Positions 1-7,328 of a stretch of DNA of 64,000 nt are shown piece after piece. The DNA lies in NCBI GenBank assembly GCA_964408455.1, contig CAYOZN010000005.1, positions 62,001 through 126,000 of the forward strand, in the 5' to 3' direction. How positions within the stretch are numbered: position 1 is the first letter of the stretch; each line of letters begins with the position of its first letter. Made by a program: the position numbers and the translations under genes. This DNA is from CAYOZN01 sp964408455 (GTDB lineage: Bacteria > Planctomycetota > Phycisphaerae > UBA1845 > UTPLA1). Under the pieces are notes generated by a model. That model was not told the DNA's origin and made no database searches. It was given only the letters and a program-made list of their open reading frames with translations.

Positions 1-147
1 CATCGGGACAGGGACCGCGCTTTCGCCCTCTTCGCACTCGAACTCAGGAACGGGCCTGACGTTACGTTCTGACTTATCGTAAGCGACGACCGATTCGTAA
101 GGCACCGTGTCGCTTTCGCGGATTGCATTTGCACTTCGTGGTTTCAT
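1..147 (-). CDS. Small acidic protein, 3' end outside window (partial)
   Basis: An open frame starts with ATG at 147 and runs without a stop for 49 codons to the window edge. The visible N-terminus begins MKPRSANAIRESDTVPYESV and becomes acidic (EFECEEGE). There is no signal peptide or membrane segment in the visible part, and I do not recognise a family. A GGTGA-like Shine-Dalgarno lies just before the ATG. The main argument that it is a real gene is its position: a good sigma-54 promoter sits about 55 bp upstream in the right orientation, and three direct repeats lie further upstream, beside an operon encoding a sigma-54 activator. It is probably the target of that activator (inference). 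It could be longer than typical small proteins, since its end is not seen. Confidence 0.5.
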   Translation of the reverse strand, partial: MKPRSANAIRESDTVPYESVVAYDKSERNVRPVPEFECEEGESAVPVPM

Positions 148-202
148 AGGTCACCCTTCGCCTTTCGCTGGGTGGCACCACGCACACCCACCTACCCGAA
201 GG

Positions 203-217
203 GCAATCCGGATACCA
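203..217 (-). promoter_or_regulatory. Sigma-54 (-24/-12) promoter
   Basis: On the minus strand the sequence reads TGGTAT-N5-TTGC, matching the TGGYAY-N5-TTGC core of RpoN promoters, with GG and GC exactly 10 nt apart. The predicted transcript would start near 190 and leave a leader of about 44 nt before the ATG at 147. The neighbouring operon encodes a sigma-54 activator with an intact GAFTGA loop. Confidence 0.7.
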
Positions 218-328
218 AGCGCCCGACCATTCAAATCCGCGACGCGCCTCTCCGGCGTAATATCCTGTCAATATTGCGGTTATGGCAGCGGATGGACCGG
301 TCCACGGCACTCGGAAACCGCGCTTTCC

Positions 329-370
329 GAGGCACAAAAAGTGGTTCAAAACGAGCCGGTGGTACAAAAC
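329..370 (-). promoter_or_regulatory. Three direct repeats, candidate enhancer (UAS) for the sigma-54 activator
   Basis: Three related 12-mers lie at 329-340 (GAGGCACAAAAA), 341-352 (GTGGTTCAAAAC) and 359-370 (GTGGTACAAAAC) on the plus strand, sharing GNGGNNCAAAA. They are 110-165 bp upstream of the -24/-12 element, the normal distance for an upstream activator site. Binding by the response regulator encoded just upstream is an inference. Confidence 0.5.
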
Positions 371-401
371 TCCCCACCCGAAGCCACTTATAAAGGAGAG
401 C

Positions 402-1781
402 CTACGGCGCTTCGTCGGCGTCGGAGATGCCGTAAGTTTTGAGCTTCTCGCGAAGTGTCTTGCGGTCGATTCCAAGGGTCTTCGCAGCGCGGCTCTTGTT
501 GCCATGATTCTGTTGGAGAATTTGCTGAATGTGTTCCGCCTCGACTTGAGCCAGCGTTCGATCATTGCGGCCCGCCGCTCCGATAGAGAAACGCATGTGC
601 GACGGGAGATCGGCCACTTCGATGGTGTTGCCCTCGCACATGACGACCAGCCTCTGAATGAGGTTTTCGACTTCTCGGACGTTGCCGGGCCATGGGTAGG
701 CCACCAGTGCGTCGTGGGCGTCGGGCGACAGCGTTAAACCGTCGCGACCAACTTCGCGGCAATACCGCTCCATGAAATGCCGAACCAGCAGCGTGATATC
801 CTCGCCGCGCTGCCGCAGCGGCGGCAGCTCAATGGGCAGCACGTTTAGACGGTAGTATAAATCCTCGCGAAACGCGCCCCGCCGCACCATCGGCATCAGT
901 TCGCGATGCGTTGCCGCGATGATGCGAAGGTCCACTTCGCGCGGCTTGGTGGAACCGACCATGTACACCTGCCGGTCCTGGAGAACGCGCAGCAGCTTGA
1001 CCTGCATCGTCGCGCTCATCTCTCCCACTTCGTCCAGAAAAATGGTGCCGCCGTCCGCCGTCTGGAAGAATCCGGCCCGCGAATCGACCGCGCCGGTGAA
1101 TGCCCCCTTGACGTGGCCGAACAGCTCGCTTTCCAGCAGTGTCTCGGGAATGCCACCGCAGTTGACCGGCACAAAGGGCGAGGCCGCCCGCGATCCGGAA
1201 TAATGAATGGCCCGGGCCACCAGCTCCTTGCCGGTGCCGCTTTCGCCGGTAATCAGCACCGTGGCCGTCGTTCCCGCCGCCCGGGCGATGGCGCGGAAGA
1301 CCGGCTTCATTGCCTTCGATGTTCCCAGCAGGCCCGACGGCGTACGCGGCGTCGACACGCTGGCCGCCCTGCGCCGACGCCGCTCGTGCAACCGCTCCAG
1401 CGAGCGATCCACCGCGGCAAACAGTTCCTCGTCGGTGAACGGCTTGGCGAGGTACTCCCCTGCTCCCGATTTCACCGCGTCAACCGCGCCCTGAATCGAC
1501 GCGTACCCCGTGATCATCATCACTTCCAGATCGCGCCGATTCTCACGGATGTGGCGGACCAGATCGAGCCCGCTGATCCGCGGCATCTTCATGTCGGTCA
1601 CAACCAGGTCGACCGGCTCCCGCTCGAGCACCGCAACCGCGTCTTCGGCGCCCGGGGCCGTCAGCACGCGATAGCCGCGGCTGGAAAGATTGCGGCGCAA
1701 CACCTCCAGCGTCGCCGGGGAATCATCGACGACCAGCAGCGTCTCGCTCGTTGCCTGGTTGGGCTGCGTCGTGTCGCTCAA
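402..1781 (-). CDS. Sigma-54-dependent response regulator (NtrC family)
   Basis: Cytoplasmic two-component regulator that remodels RNA polymerase-sigma-54 at enhancer-dependent promoters. Order: receiver domain (about residues 12-125, phosphoacceptor Asp in VVTDMKMP), AAA+ domain (about 145-385) with Walker A GESGTGKE, Walker B GTIFLDEVGE and the sigma-54 contact loop GAFTGA, then a Fis-type helix-turn-helix (RAAKTLGIDRKTLREKL). All catalytic motifs look intact. I place the start at the TTG at 1781, which overlaps the kinase stop as TTGA and is preceded by GGAG at 5 nt spacing. A longer frame reaches a TTG at 1826 but would overlap the kinase by about 49 nt. It is the last gene of the operon, and its likely target promoter lies just downstream at 203-217. 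Confidence 0.93.
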   Translation of the reverse strand: MSDTTQPNQATSETLLVVDDSPATLEVLRRNLSSRGYRVLTAPGAEDAVAVLEREPVDLVVTDMKMPRISGLDLVRHIRENRRDLEVMMITGYASIQGAVDAVKSGAGEYLAKPFTDEELFAAVDRSLERLHERRRRRAASVSTPRTPSGLLGTSKAMKPVFRAIARAAGTTATVLITGESGTGKELVARAIHYSGSRAASPFVPVNCGGIPETLLESELFGHVKGAFTGAVDSRAGFFQTADGGTIFLDEVGEMSATMQVKLLRVLQDRQVYMVGSTKPREVDLRIIAATHRELMPMVRRGAFREDLYYRLNVLPIELPPLRQRGEDITLLVRHFMERYCREVGRDGLTLSPDAHDALVAYPWPGNVREVENLIQRLVVMCEGNTIEVADLPSHMRFSIGAAGRNDRTLAQVEAEHIQQILQQNHGNKSRAAKTLGIDRKTLREKLKTYGISDADEAP

Positions 1782-2953
1782 TTCGGCTCCAACTGATTGA
1801 AGGCGGTCTCGCCGCCGTGCGGCCAATCCACGATGAAGGTCGTCCCCTCGCCGGGTGCACTATCCACGCTGATGGTACCGCCGTGGGCGGCAACGATGCC
1901 ATGCACGACGGACAGGCCGAGACCCGTACCCTCTCCGATGTCCTTGGTGGTGAAGAACGGCGTGAATAGCCGCTGCCGGACGACTTCGGACATGCCGGTG
2001 CCGGTGTCGCGCACCACGATCTCAACACCCGCGTCGCTGCGGCGAGTAGAGACTTTCAGCGTGCCGCCGCCGGCCATCGCCTGTATGGCGTTGACCGCCA
2101 GGTTAACGACGACCTGGCGCAGCTGCGCCGGATCCGCGATGATCTCGATTGGCTCGTTCGCCAGCGACTGGGCGAGGGCAATCTTTGCCGAAGCACAGCG
2201 CGGACTGATCAACGCGAGTGCCTCACTGACCGCTGCATTCACATCGATTCTGCGGCGTTCGGCGGGCGACTGGCGGCTGAAGATCATCAGCTTCTTCACG
2301 ATGTCGCGGCCGTGCAGCGCGGCATCGACGATCTGTTGCAGATCGCGGCCGGTCTGTTCGTTGAGATCGGGCTGCTTTTGCAGAAGCTGGGCAAAACCGA
2401 GGATGGCGACGAGCGGCTCGTTCAGTTCGTGCGCCACTCCAGCGGCCAACTGGCCCAGCGTCGCGAGGCGATCGGCGTGACGGAGCTGCTCCTCGAGACG
2501 CTGGCGCCTGGCCTCGGCGGAAAGCCGCTCGATGGCGCGGCCGATTTCCTGCGCCACGTTGTCGATGAGGTGCTTTTCTTCGGGCAGAAACGCCCCGTCG
2601 GCAAATTCCGGGCGGTCGGCGACATAAAACACTTCGACCAGCCCGGCCGGCGACCCGTCAGCCACGATGCGTGAACTCTGAATGTGAACCGCCCGGTCGC
2701 GCTCACCCCGAACAAAGCGGCGCTCGCCCGCCAGAATTCTGGCCCCGGCGATGTCGGGGAACTGCCATGCCGGCGGCAGCAGATCGACGATGTCATTCAG
2801 GAGCGTATCGAGCCCGAGTTCCGGATGCTGAAGCACGCGGGCGACGCCGTAGAGACAGGTCAGTTCCTTGACGCGTTCGCGCAATTGGGCCTGGGTGCGT
2901 GAGGCCTCGTCGCCCGGAGTCGATGCGTCGGCGAATGGCGTGTGCGATGTCAT
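1778..2953 (-). CDS. GAF-domain sensor histidine kinase
   Basis: Sensor kinase that should phosphorylate the overlapping NtrC-type regulator. It has 391 residues and no obvious membrane span, so it is probably cytoplasmic. A short N-terminal coiled segment (RERVKELTCLYGVARVL) precedes a GAF-like sensory domain (about 40-150). Next come a HisKA domain with the phosphoacceptor His in GVAHELNEPL and a HATPase_c domain with N box (NLAVNAIQAM), G1 (DTGTGM), F box (TPFFTTK) and G2 (GTGLGLS). The common NNPL of the H box reads NEPL here. The ligand is unknown. Its stop codon overlaps the start of the regulator by 4 nt, so the two are translationally coupled. Confidence 0.93.
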   Translation of the reverse strand: MTSHTPFADASTPGDEASRTQAQLRERVKELTCLYGVARVLQHPELGLDTLLNDIVDLLPPAWQFPDIAGARILAGERRFVRGERDRAVHIQSSRIVADGSPAGLVEVFYVADRPEFADGAFLPEEKHLIDNVAQEIGRAIERLSAEARRQRLEEQLRHADRLATLGQLAAGVAHELNEPLVAILGFAQLLQKQPDLNEQTGRDLQQIVDAALHGRDIVKKLMIFSRQSPAERRRIDVNAAVSEALALISPRCASAKIALAQSLANEPIEIIADPAQLRQVVVNLAVNAIQAMAGGGTLKVSTRRSDAGVEIVVRDTGTGMSEVVRQRLFTPFFTTKDIGEGTGLGLSVVHGIVAAHGGTISVDSAPGEGTTFIVDWPHGGETAFNQLEPN

Positions 2954-3004
2954 GCACTCAGGGCGATGTGAATGGCGCGGCTGCGCGGGCCCGAAGGCGC
3001 GGCG

Positions 3005-3328
3005 TCATGGACGGTCGAAGGGGCCGTCTTCCGTCTCGTCGTCGTCGTAGCCGCGCTTCCATGAATCTTCGTCTTCCTGGTCGCGCAGTTCGCGCTCCAT
3101 GTGGCGGAACATCTTTTCCTGCATCGGCTGCAATTTCTGGTAGATGGACAGTGTCGCCTCGTAAGCGCGTACCATGCGGTCGATCTTGAGCGTCGTTTCC
3201 CCCAGCTTCAGAAGCTGCCACTTGGCCAGGCACTCAGGCTCCTTGATGGTGGAGAATGGATCGCAGCGGAAGGAAATCTGGCCGTCGGGCGCGCGGGAGA
3301 AGTATTCGCAGTCATGGCATTGAATCAT
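3005..3328 (-). CDS. Small Cys-containing protein of the two-component operon
   Basis: A 107-residue protein I do not recognise by name. Four N-terminal Cys residues (MIQCHDCEYF, FRCDPF, PECLAKW) look like a metal-binding cluster, followed by a helical middle part (residues about 45-85) and a very acidic C-terminus (RDQEDEDSW, DDDETEDG). There is no signal sequence. It lies 27 bp after the small lipoprotein and 51 bp before the histidine kinase, all on the same strand, so it probably belongs to the same transcript. A role in signal input or in a redox or metal function is only an inference from the Cys residues and the position. Confidence 0.75.
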   Translation of the reverse strand: MIQCHDCEYFSRAPDGQISFRCDPFSTIKEPECLAKWQLLKLGETTLKIDRMVRAYEATLSIYQKLQPMQEKMFRHMERELRDQEDEDSWKRGYDDDETEDGPFDRP

Positions 3329-3355
3329 GATTTATACGCCTGTCTATTTTCACGT

Positions 3356-3634
3356 TCACCAGACATAGTCGCCCAGGCGCTGCACGCGATCGCGAAAGCG
3401 GACCTGGTCGCGCCGATACCACCGGCCGATTTCGTTGACGCGATCGCGGAGCTGGATTGCCCGGCGGGCCTCGGCCTGCTCGATTTCGTCCAGGTGCTCG
3501 TTAATCCGCTGGGTGCGGATGGCAATGCGCCGCTTTGACCATGGATCGTCGGCGCAGCCGCCTGCGATTGCCGCGACAGCAAAAACCAGCGCCAACATGA
3601 ATCGCGATCGCCCCACTCTGACGTACCTCCGCAT
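3356..3634 (-). CDS. Small lipoprotein with charged helical domain
   Basis: A 92-residue putative lipoprotein. From the ATG at 3634 there is a basic n-region (MRRYVRVGRSRF), a hydrophobic core (MLALVFAVAAIAGGC) and a lipobox IAGGC. The mature part is rich in Arg, Glu and Gln and is likely a coiled helix (INEHLDEIEQAEARRAIQLR). The ATG at 3634 follows GAGG and gives the best signal peptide; a longer frame to 3685 is open but spoils it. It is the first gene of the apparent lipoprotein, Cys-rich protein, kinase, regulator operon, so a role in envelope sensing is possible but not shown. Confidence 0.75.
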   Translation of the reverse strand: MRRYVRVGRSRFMLALVFAVAAIAGGCADDPWSKRRIAIRTQRINEHLDEIEQAEARRAIQLRDRVNEIGRWYRRDQVRFRDRVQRLGDYVW

Positions 3635-3880
3635 GACCTCGCGCCGGCAATCAAAGCCGCGCGCGGCGGGTCTACTGCCGCTCATTGTAGTGCAAATCGG
3701 CGATGAGGCTGCGACGCCACGCTCGCCAGTGCGGCACCGGACCGGTTATAGAAGAGTTTTATCTCTTAATATTGATTCGACGAGTCTGGTCCGCTTGGAG
3801 CTCAAGTGCGACAACGGAACTCGCGCGAACATCTGCGTGCGGAATCCAGGGGCGGGAGTGAAATCGCATTCGTACCCGCC
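3635..3880. other. Divergent intergenic region between the TCS operon and parB
   Basis: The first part of the 521-bp gap between the small lipoprotein gene and parB. On the minus strand a -10-like TACAAT (3684-3689) lies 50 bp before the lipoprotein start and could be its promoter; no good -35 is seen. An AT-rich stretch lies at about 3745-3780. I see no RNA gene or DnaA boxes. The remainder of the gap (3881-4155) holds three parS sites. Confidence 0.4.
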
Positions 3881-3896
3881 TGTTCCACGTGAAACA
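3881..3896. promoter_or_regulatory. parS site 1
   Basis: TGTTCCACGTGAAACA differs by one base from the near-universal parS sequence TGTTTCACGTGAAACA bound by ParB. It lies 260 bp upstream of parB. Confidence 0.9.
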
Positions 3897-3941
3897 AGAC
3901 AACATGGATCGCCGGATTCCGTCTGACTTGCGCGAACCATG

Positions 3942-3957
3942 TGTTCCACGTGGAACA
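3942..3957. promoter_or_regulatory. parS site 2 (perfect palindrome)
   Basis: TGTTCCACGTGGAACA is a perfect 16-bp palindrome and a known type of parS variant, two bases from consensus. It is spaced 61 bp from site 1. Confidence 0.88.
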
Positions 3958-4106
3958 AGGAATGGATGCGTGAGATTCGACAGAGAGGCCAAGCCTTTGG
4001 TTGCATGCCCAGCTTCGGCCCAGCCCGGAAACAAGCCCCCTGCTTCGTGCAGCCAGGGCGGCTACACCGCCTCCCCGCTGGCGTGTTCTTTCGCTTGCCC
4101 GTAGCA

Positions 4107-4122
4107 TGTTTCACGTGGAACA
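4107..4122. promoter_or_regulatory. parS site 3 in the parB leader
   Basis: TGTTTCACGTGGAACA is one base from consensus parS. It ends 33 bp before the parB start codon, so ParB bound here would also be placed to repress its own gene. Confidence 0.88.
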
Positions 4123-4155
4123 CCGCGCGAACGAAACCGTCACGGAGGATACCCA

Positions 4156-5118
4156 ATGACTGCGAAGCCTCAGCAACGTCGCCTGGGAAGGGGCCTTGCC
4201 TCGCTCATCTCGTCCGACCTGGCCACCGGCCACCCGCCGCCGCATACCGGCGATGAAGACGGTTCACCGCCACATTCAACATCGCCGGCGCACCAGTTAG
4301 AAGCGCTGGGCTCTCTGCCCCCCCTGCGTCTGATCCGGCTGGACAGCATCCGCCAGAACCCCCTACAGCCCAGAAAGACGTTTGACGAAGCTGCACTCCA
4401 GTCGCTTGCGGATTCCATCCGTGACCACGGAGCGCTTCAGCCCGTCGTGGTACGCCCGCTGGGAGACGGCTACGAGCTGATCGCTGGCGAACGCCGGCTC
4501 CGAGCATCCAGGCTCGCCGGTCTGGACCAGATCCCGGCGATTATCCGCCCGACTCCGGACGAACGACTTCTTGAACTTGCCTTGATTGAGAATATCCAGC
4601 GAGCCGACCTGAATGCCGTCGAGCGGGCCCGCGCGTACAAACTTCTTCAGGATCGTTACTCGTTGTCGCACGACGAGATTGGCCGTCGACTTGGCGAGGA
4701 TCGCGCTACGGTCGCGAATTACATTCGACTGTTGGGCCTGCCGGCAGAAGTACTGGACCTGGTGGCAACCGGCGAGCTCAGTGCCGGCCATGCCAGGGCC
4801 CTGCTGGCTATTCCAGATAAAACTGTCCTCTTATCGCTGGCCCGCCGGACCATCGCCGAACGCTGGTCGGTTCGCCGCGTCGAGCAGGAAGCCGCGGCAG
4901 CACAGCCGGGGGATCGCCCGTTGCCAGGTCGCAGTGAGACCGACAAAAGGGCGGCCATTCGCGACATGGAAGAGCAATTGACGGCTTCGCTGGGCCTGCG
5001 GGTGACCATCAAGGAGGGCCGGAAGCGTCACACAGGTCGGCTGACCATCGACTACTATAGTCTCGATGACTTTGAACGCGTGGCGCGGCTGCTCGGCGTC
5101 GAGCCAGAGTCCACTTAG
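4156..5118 (+). CDS. parB: Chromosome partitioning protein ParB
   Basis: CTP-dependent DNA clamp that loads at parS and spreads to organise and segregate the replication origin region. It has 320 residues, normal for the family. The N-terminus carries the ParA-contacting type of motif (RRLGRGLASLI), then a disordered His/Pro-rich linker, the CTPase/ParB N domain with GERRLRAS and ENIQRADLN, a helix-turn-helix (DEIGRRLGEDRATVANYIRLL) that reads parS, and a C-terminal dimer domain. A GGAGG lies 8 nt before the ATG. No parA is adjacent, which is unusual because the two are commonly neighbours. Three parS sites sit directly upstream, which implies that this locus is a centromere and probably close to oriC (inference). 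Confidence 0.96.
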   Translation: MTAKPQQRRLGRGLASLISSDLATGHPPPHTGDEDGSPPHSTSPAHQLEALGSLPPLRLIRLDSIRQNPLQPRKTFDEAALQSLADSIRDHGALQPVVVRPLGDGYELIAGERRLRASRLAGLDQIPAIIRPTPDERLLELALIENIQRADLNAVERARAYKLLQDRYSLSHDEIGRRLGEDRATVANYIRLLGLPAEVLDLVATGELSAGHARALLAIPDKTVLLSLARRTIAERWSVRRVEQEAAAAQPGDRPLPGRSETDKRAAIRDMEEQLTASLGLRVTIKEGRKRHTGRLTIDYYSLDDFERVARLLGVEPEST

Positions 5119-5141
5119 AATCGGCGGGCGAAACCAGTAAT

Positions 5142-5159
5142 TAGACAGTAGTCTATTTT
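5142..5159 (+). terminator. Weak hairpin after parB
   Basis: TAGAC-AGTA-GTCTA forms a 5-bp stem followed by TTTTA, 24 bp after the parB stop. The stem is short and AT-rich, so termination is only possible, not likely. Confidence 0.3.
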
Positions 5160-5183
5160 AAGCGGCGGGGGCCGCGATCTCGA

Positions 5184-6005
5184 ATGCACCACATGTCCGT
5201 CAGTCATCCGCCGTCAAACATGCAGAAGCAGTCATGGTGGGGGCCCCTGCTGGTCTCGATCAGCGCCTGCATCCTGACGATTTCCATCGTCGGCTCGGCC
5301 GTCTATCTCGGCTGGCGCGTCTACGATCGCCGCCAGCTCACCGCCCGGGTGCGAACCATCGTCGACTCGCTCCAGAACCGCACGCCGGAGGAACTGGCCG
5401 AGCGCGCGGCCACGCTGCGGTCCCATCCACGCGTCGCCCGCTTCGTGCTGCCCGAAGTCGCGCGAAGCATCGCCCACTCCCGCTCGGAGGAGCAGCTTGC
5501 CGCTGCCATTCATGTGGCATCGGCCTTTCTGGATGACCGCCACATCACCGAGGCCCTGTTCCGCCTGCGGCTCGATCCTCGGGAGACCGTGGCCAGCGCC
5601 GCCATTTCGGCCCTGGCCCGGCTTGAGCCGCGGGAACGGGCCGCCGAGAAGCTCGGCGCGTGCCTGGTTGATGCCGTTGCACAGGCCGGCGTCGATACCG
5701 CCTGTGCGGGGCTTTATGCACTCGGCGAACCGGGGCTTGGTGAAATGCGGCAGCGAATGGACACATTATCGGTCGATCGCCGCCTGTGGCTGGTCAAGTA
5801 CGTCAACGCCACGGCGTCGCCTCATCGTACCGCCTGGCTGGAAATGCTCGCCTCGGATGACGATGTACGAGTGGGCGTTCTCGCGCGACAGGCCCTGGCG
5901 GGGCCGGGAATCGCGCCCGCGCCCGCTGCATTAACGAGCAACGATCCGGTGAGTGCAGCCGGTGCCCAGCCCGGCATCAGCGCGGCAAACGCCGATCGGG
6001 AGTAA
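5184..6005 (+). CDS. Membrane-anchored protein with HEAT-like helical domain
   Basis: A 273-residue protein of unknown function. One N-terminal membrane segment (about 20-42, LLVSISACILTISIVGSAVYLGW) is followed by a mostly alpha-helical domain of Ala/Leu/Arg-rich repeats (ETVASAAISALARLEPRERA, VRVGVLARQALAG) that resembles degenerate HEAT repeats, and by a low-complexity tail. The topology suggests a periplasmic or cytoplasmic scaffold tethered to the inner membrane. Starts at 5184, 5193 and 5220 are all possible; none has a strong Shine-Dalgarno. It ends 3 bp before the DedA gene, so the two are probably co-transcribed. I cannot name a partner. Confidence 0.75.
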   Translation: MHHMSVSHPPSNMQKQSWWGPLLVSISACILTISIVGSAVYLGWRVYDRRQLTARVRTIVDSLQNRTPEELAERAATLRSHPRVARFVLPEVARSIAHSRSEEQLAAAIHVASAFLDDRHITEALFRLRLDPRETVASAAISALARLEPRERAAEKLGACLVDAVAQAGVDTACAGLYALGEPGLGEMRQRMDTLSVDRRLWLVKYVNATASPHRTAWLEMLASDDDVRVGVLARQALAGPGIAPAPAALTSNDPVSAAGAQPGISAANADRE

Positions 6006-6008
6006 TTC

Positions 6009-6752
6009 GTGGAGCATTTCTTCCGCGACGTCCTCGGCGACTGGTCCTACCTGGGGCTTTTCAGTGTGCTTCTCGCGGCGGGCTTCGGGCTTCCGCTGCC
6101 CGAAGATATCCCGCTGATATTGGCCGGCGTCTGCGTCAGCAAGGGCGATGCGCACCTGGGCCTGATGATTGCGACCGGCCTCGCTGGCGTGATGTTCGGC
6201 GACTCGGCACTCTTTTTTCTCGGCCGGCGCTACGGCGTGGGAATCCTGGAGCGCCGGTGGTTCCGCCGGTTTGCCCGTCCCTGGCTGGTAGAGAGAGCGC
6301 GCGAAAAATATGCGCGCCACGGCGCGAAAATCCTCTTTGCCGCGCGTTTCATGCCCGGCCTTCGGTCGATCCTGTTTCTGATCGCCGGCACATTTCGCGT
6401 TCCCTACTGGAAACTGCTCGCCTTTGACGGGTCAGCAGCGCTGATATCGGTGCCGGCCTGGATACTGGCCGGCTGGTACTTCAGCGAGAACCTCGACAAG
6501 CTGATCGCCGACGCCCGGCTGGCCGGGATCGTGCTCGGGGCGGTCTTTGTAGTTGCCCTGATCGGCTGGATCATCTGGGAGTACTACCACAACCTTCGGC
6601 GCCTCCGGAGGGAAACCCTCGTGGCGGGTGCCGAATTGCCCGCCTCCGCAACGGAAGATCACGATCACCGCGGCGGCGGTACTCGCGTAGAAAGGTCCGT
6701 CTCGCAGCCGGTGGGGGCGGGATCGGCCGGGCCTGGCGGCCGCGGTTCGTAG
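6009..6752 (+). CDS. DedA family membrane protein
   Basis: Inner-membrane protein of the DedA/VTT superfamily; members act in lipid carrier (undecaprenyl phosphate) or phospholipid translocation. It shows the re-entrant motif region GLPLPEDIPLILAG, the glycine-rich GDSALFFLGRRYG and the FAARFMPGLRSILFLIAG segment with the conserved Arg and Pro, followed by two more hydrophobic helices. The C-terminal 45 residues are polar and low in complexity. The start is GTG at 6009, with GGAG 6 nt upstream inside the end of the preceding gene. At 247 residues it is slightly longer than usual because of the tail. Confidence 0.9.
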   Translation: MEHFFRDVLGDWSYLGLFSVLLAAGFGLPLPEDIPLILAGVCVSKGDAHLGLMIATGLAGVMFGDSALFFLGRRYGVGILERRWFRRFARPWLVERAREKYARHGAKILFAARFMPGLRSILFLIAGTFRVPYWKLLAFDGSAALISVPAWILAGWYFSENLDKLIADARLAGIVLGAVFVVALIGWIIWEYYHNLRRLRRETLVAGAELPASATEDHDHRGGGTRVERSVSQPVGAGSAGPGGRGS

Positions 6753-6840
6753 CCGGTTTCTTGAGATTACCTTGCGCCGCGGCGTAAACGCAGCGGGGCC
6801 GCGCTGGGCCGCTGCAAATCCTGGTCGGGCCATACGCGAC

Positions 6841-6869
6841 TTGTGCCTCTGACCGGTTGCGGCTATGAT
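6841..6869 (+). promoter_or_regulatory. Candidate sigma-70-type promoter
   Basis: TTGTGC (6841-6846), 17 bp, TATGAT (6864-6869). It precedes the small basic protein gene by 35 bp, with GGAG in the leader near 6893. The -10 is good and the -35 matches only TTG. Confidence 0.45.
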
Positions 6870-6904
6870 GCGGGGCTCTGATTATTGATTCTGGAGCACC
6901 CGCG

Positions 6905-7225
6905 ATGGCAACCGAAATTACGCCCGGCACCCGGATCCGCATCTCCTTGAAATCGTCCCCCTCGAGCGAGAAGGCCGCCAAGACGCTTTCACGCCTGTTT
7001 CTGGCGGCACCCGCGAATCACAAGGCCCGGCGAACTCGCAAGAAACTCCGATCGAACTACATCCTCGGCCATCAGCGGGGCGGCCGCACCTGGTATGTCC
7101 GGCCCAAGGCCCCTCGCATCTTCCAGCCCGTCAAGGGCGATAGCTGCACGCTCGTCGCCAGCACCTCGGTCCTTCGCGATCTGGGCAGCGTGGCGCGGCA
7201 TGTCGATGTGACGCCCGCCAAGTAA
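6905..7225 (+). CDS. Small basic conserved-type protein
   Basis: A 106-residue basic protein, probably cytoplasmic, with no membrane segment. The first half is rich in Lys and Arg (NHKARRTRKKLRSNYILG) and the second half is a compact mixed region (WYVRPKAPRIFQPVKGDSCTL). I do not recognise the family. Basic character suggests nucleic-acid or ribosome association, but no motif proves this. The gene has its own candidate promoter and GGAG leader and is convergent with the giant Ig-domain gene; the 103 bp between them shows no clear terminator. Confidence 0.7.
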   Translation: MATEITPGTRIRISLKSSPSSEKAAKTLSRLFLAAPANHKARRTRKKLRSNYILGHQRGGRTWYVRPKAPRIFQPVKGDSCTLVASTSVLRDLGSVARHVDVTPAK

Positions 7226-7328
7226 CAACTCCCCTGTGCAAATCCGGTGAGCACGGCGCGTTGCCCTGCCTGAGAACGAGCGCGCGTTCAAATGCGGAGT
7301 CCTCCCGCGCGCGGCCTCTATCGGCGTA

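Noticed and set aside
74..565. 163-codon minus-strand frame spanning the regulator gene and the sigma-54 promoter
   Set aside because: It is low in complexity and Arg-rich, crosses the 3' end of the regulator gene, and has no Shine-Dalgarno.
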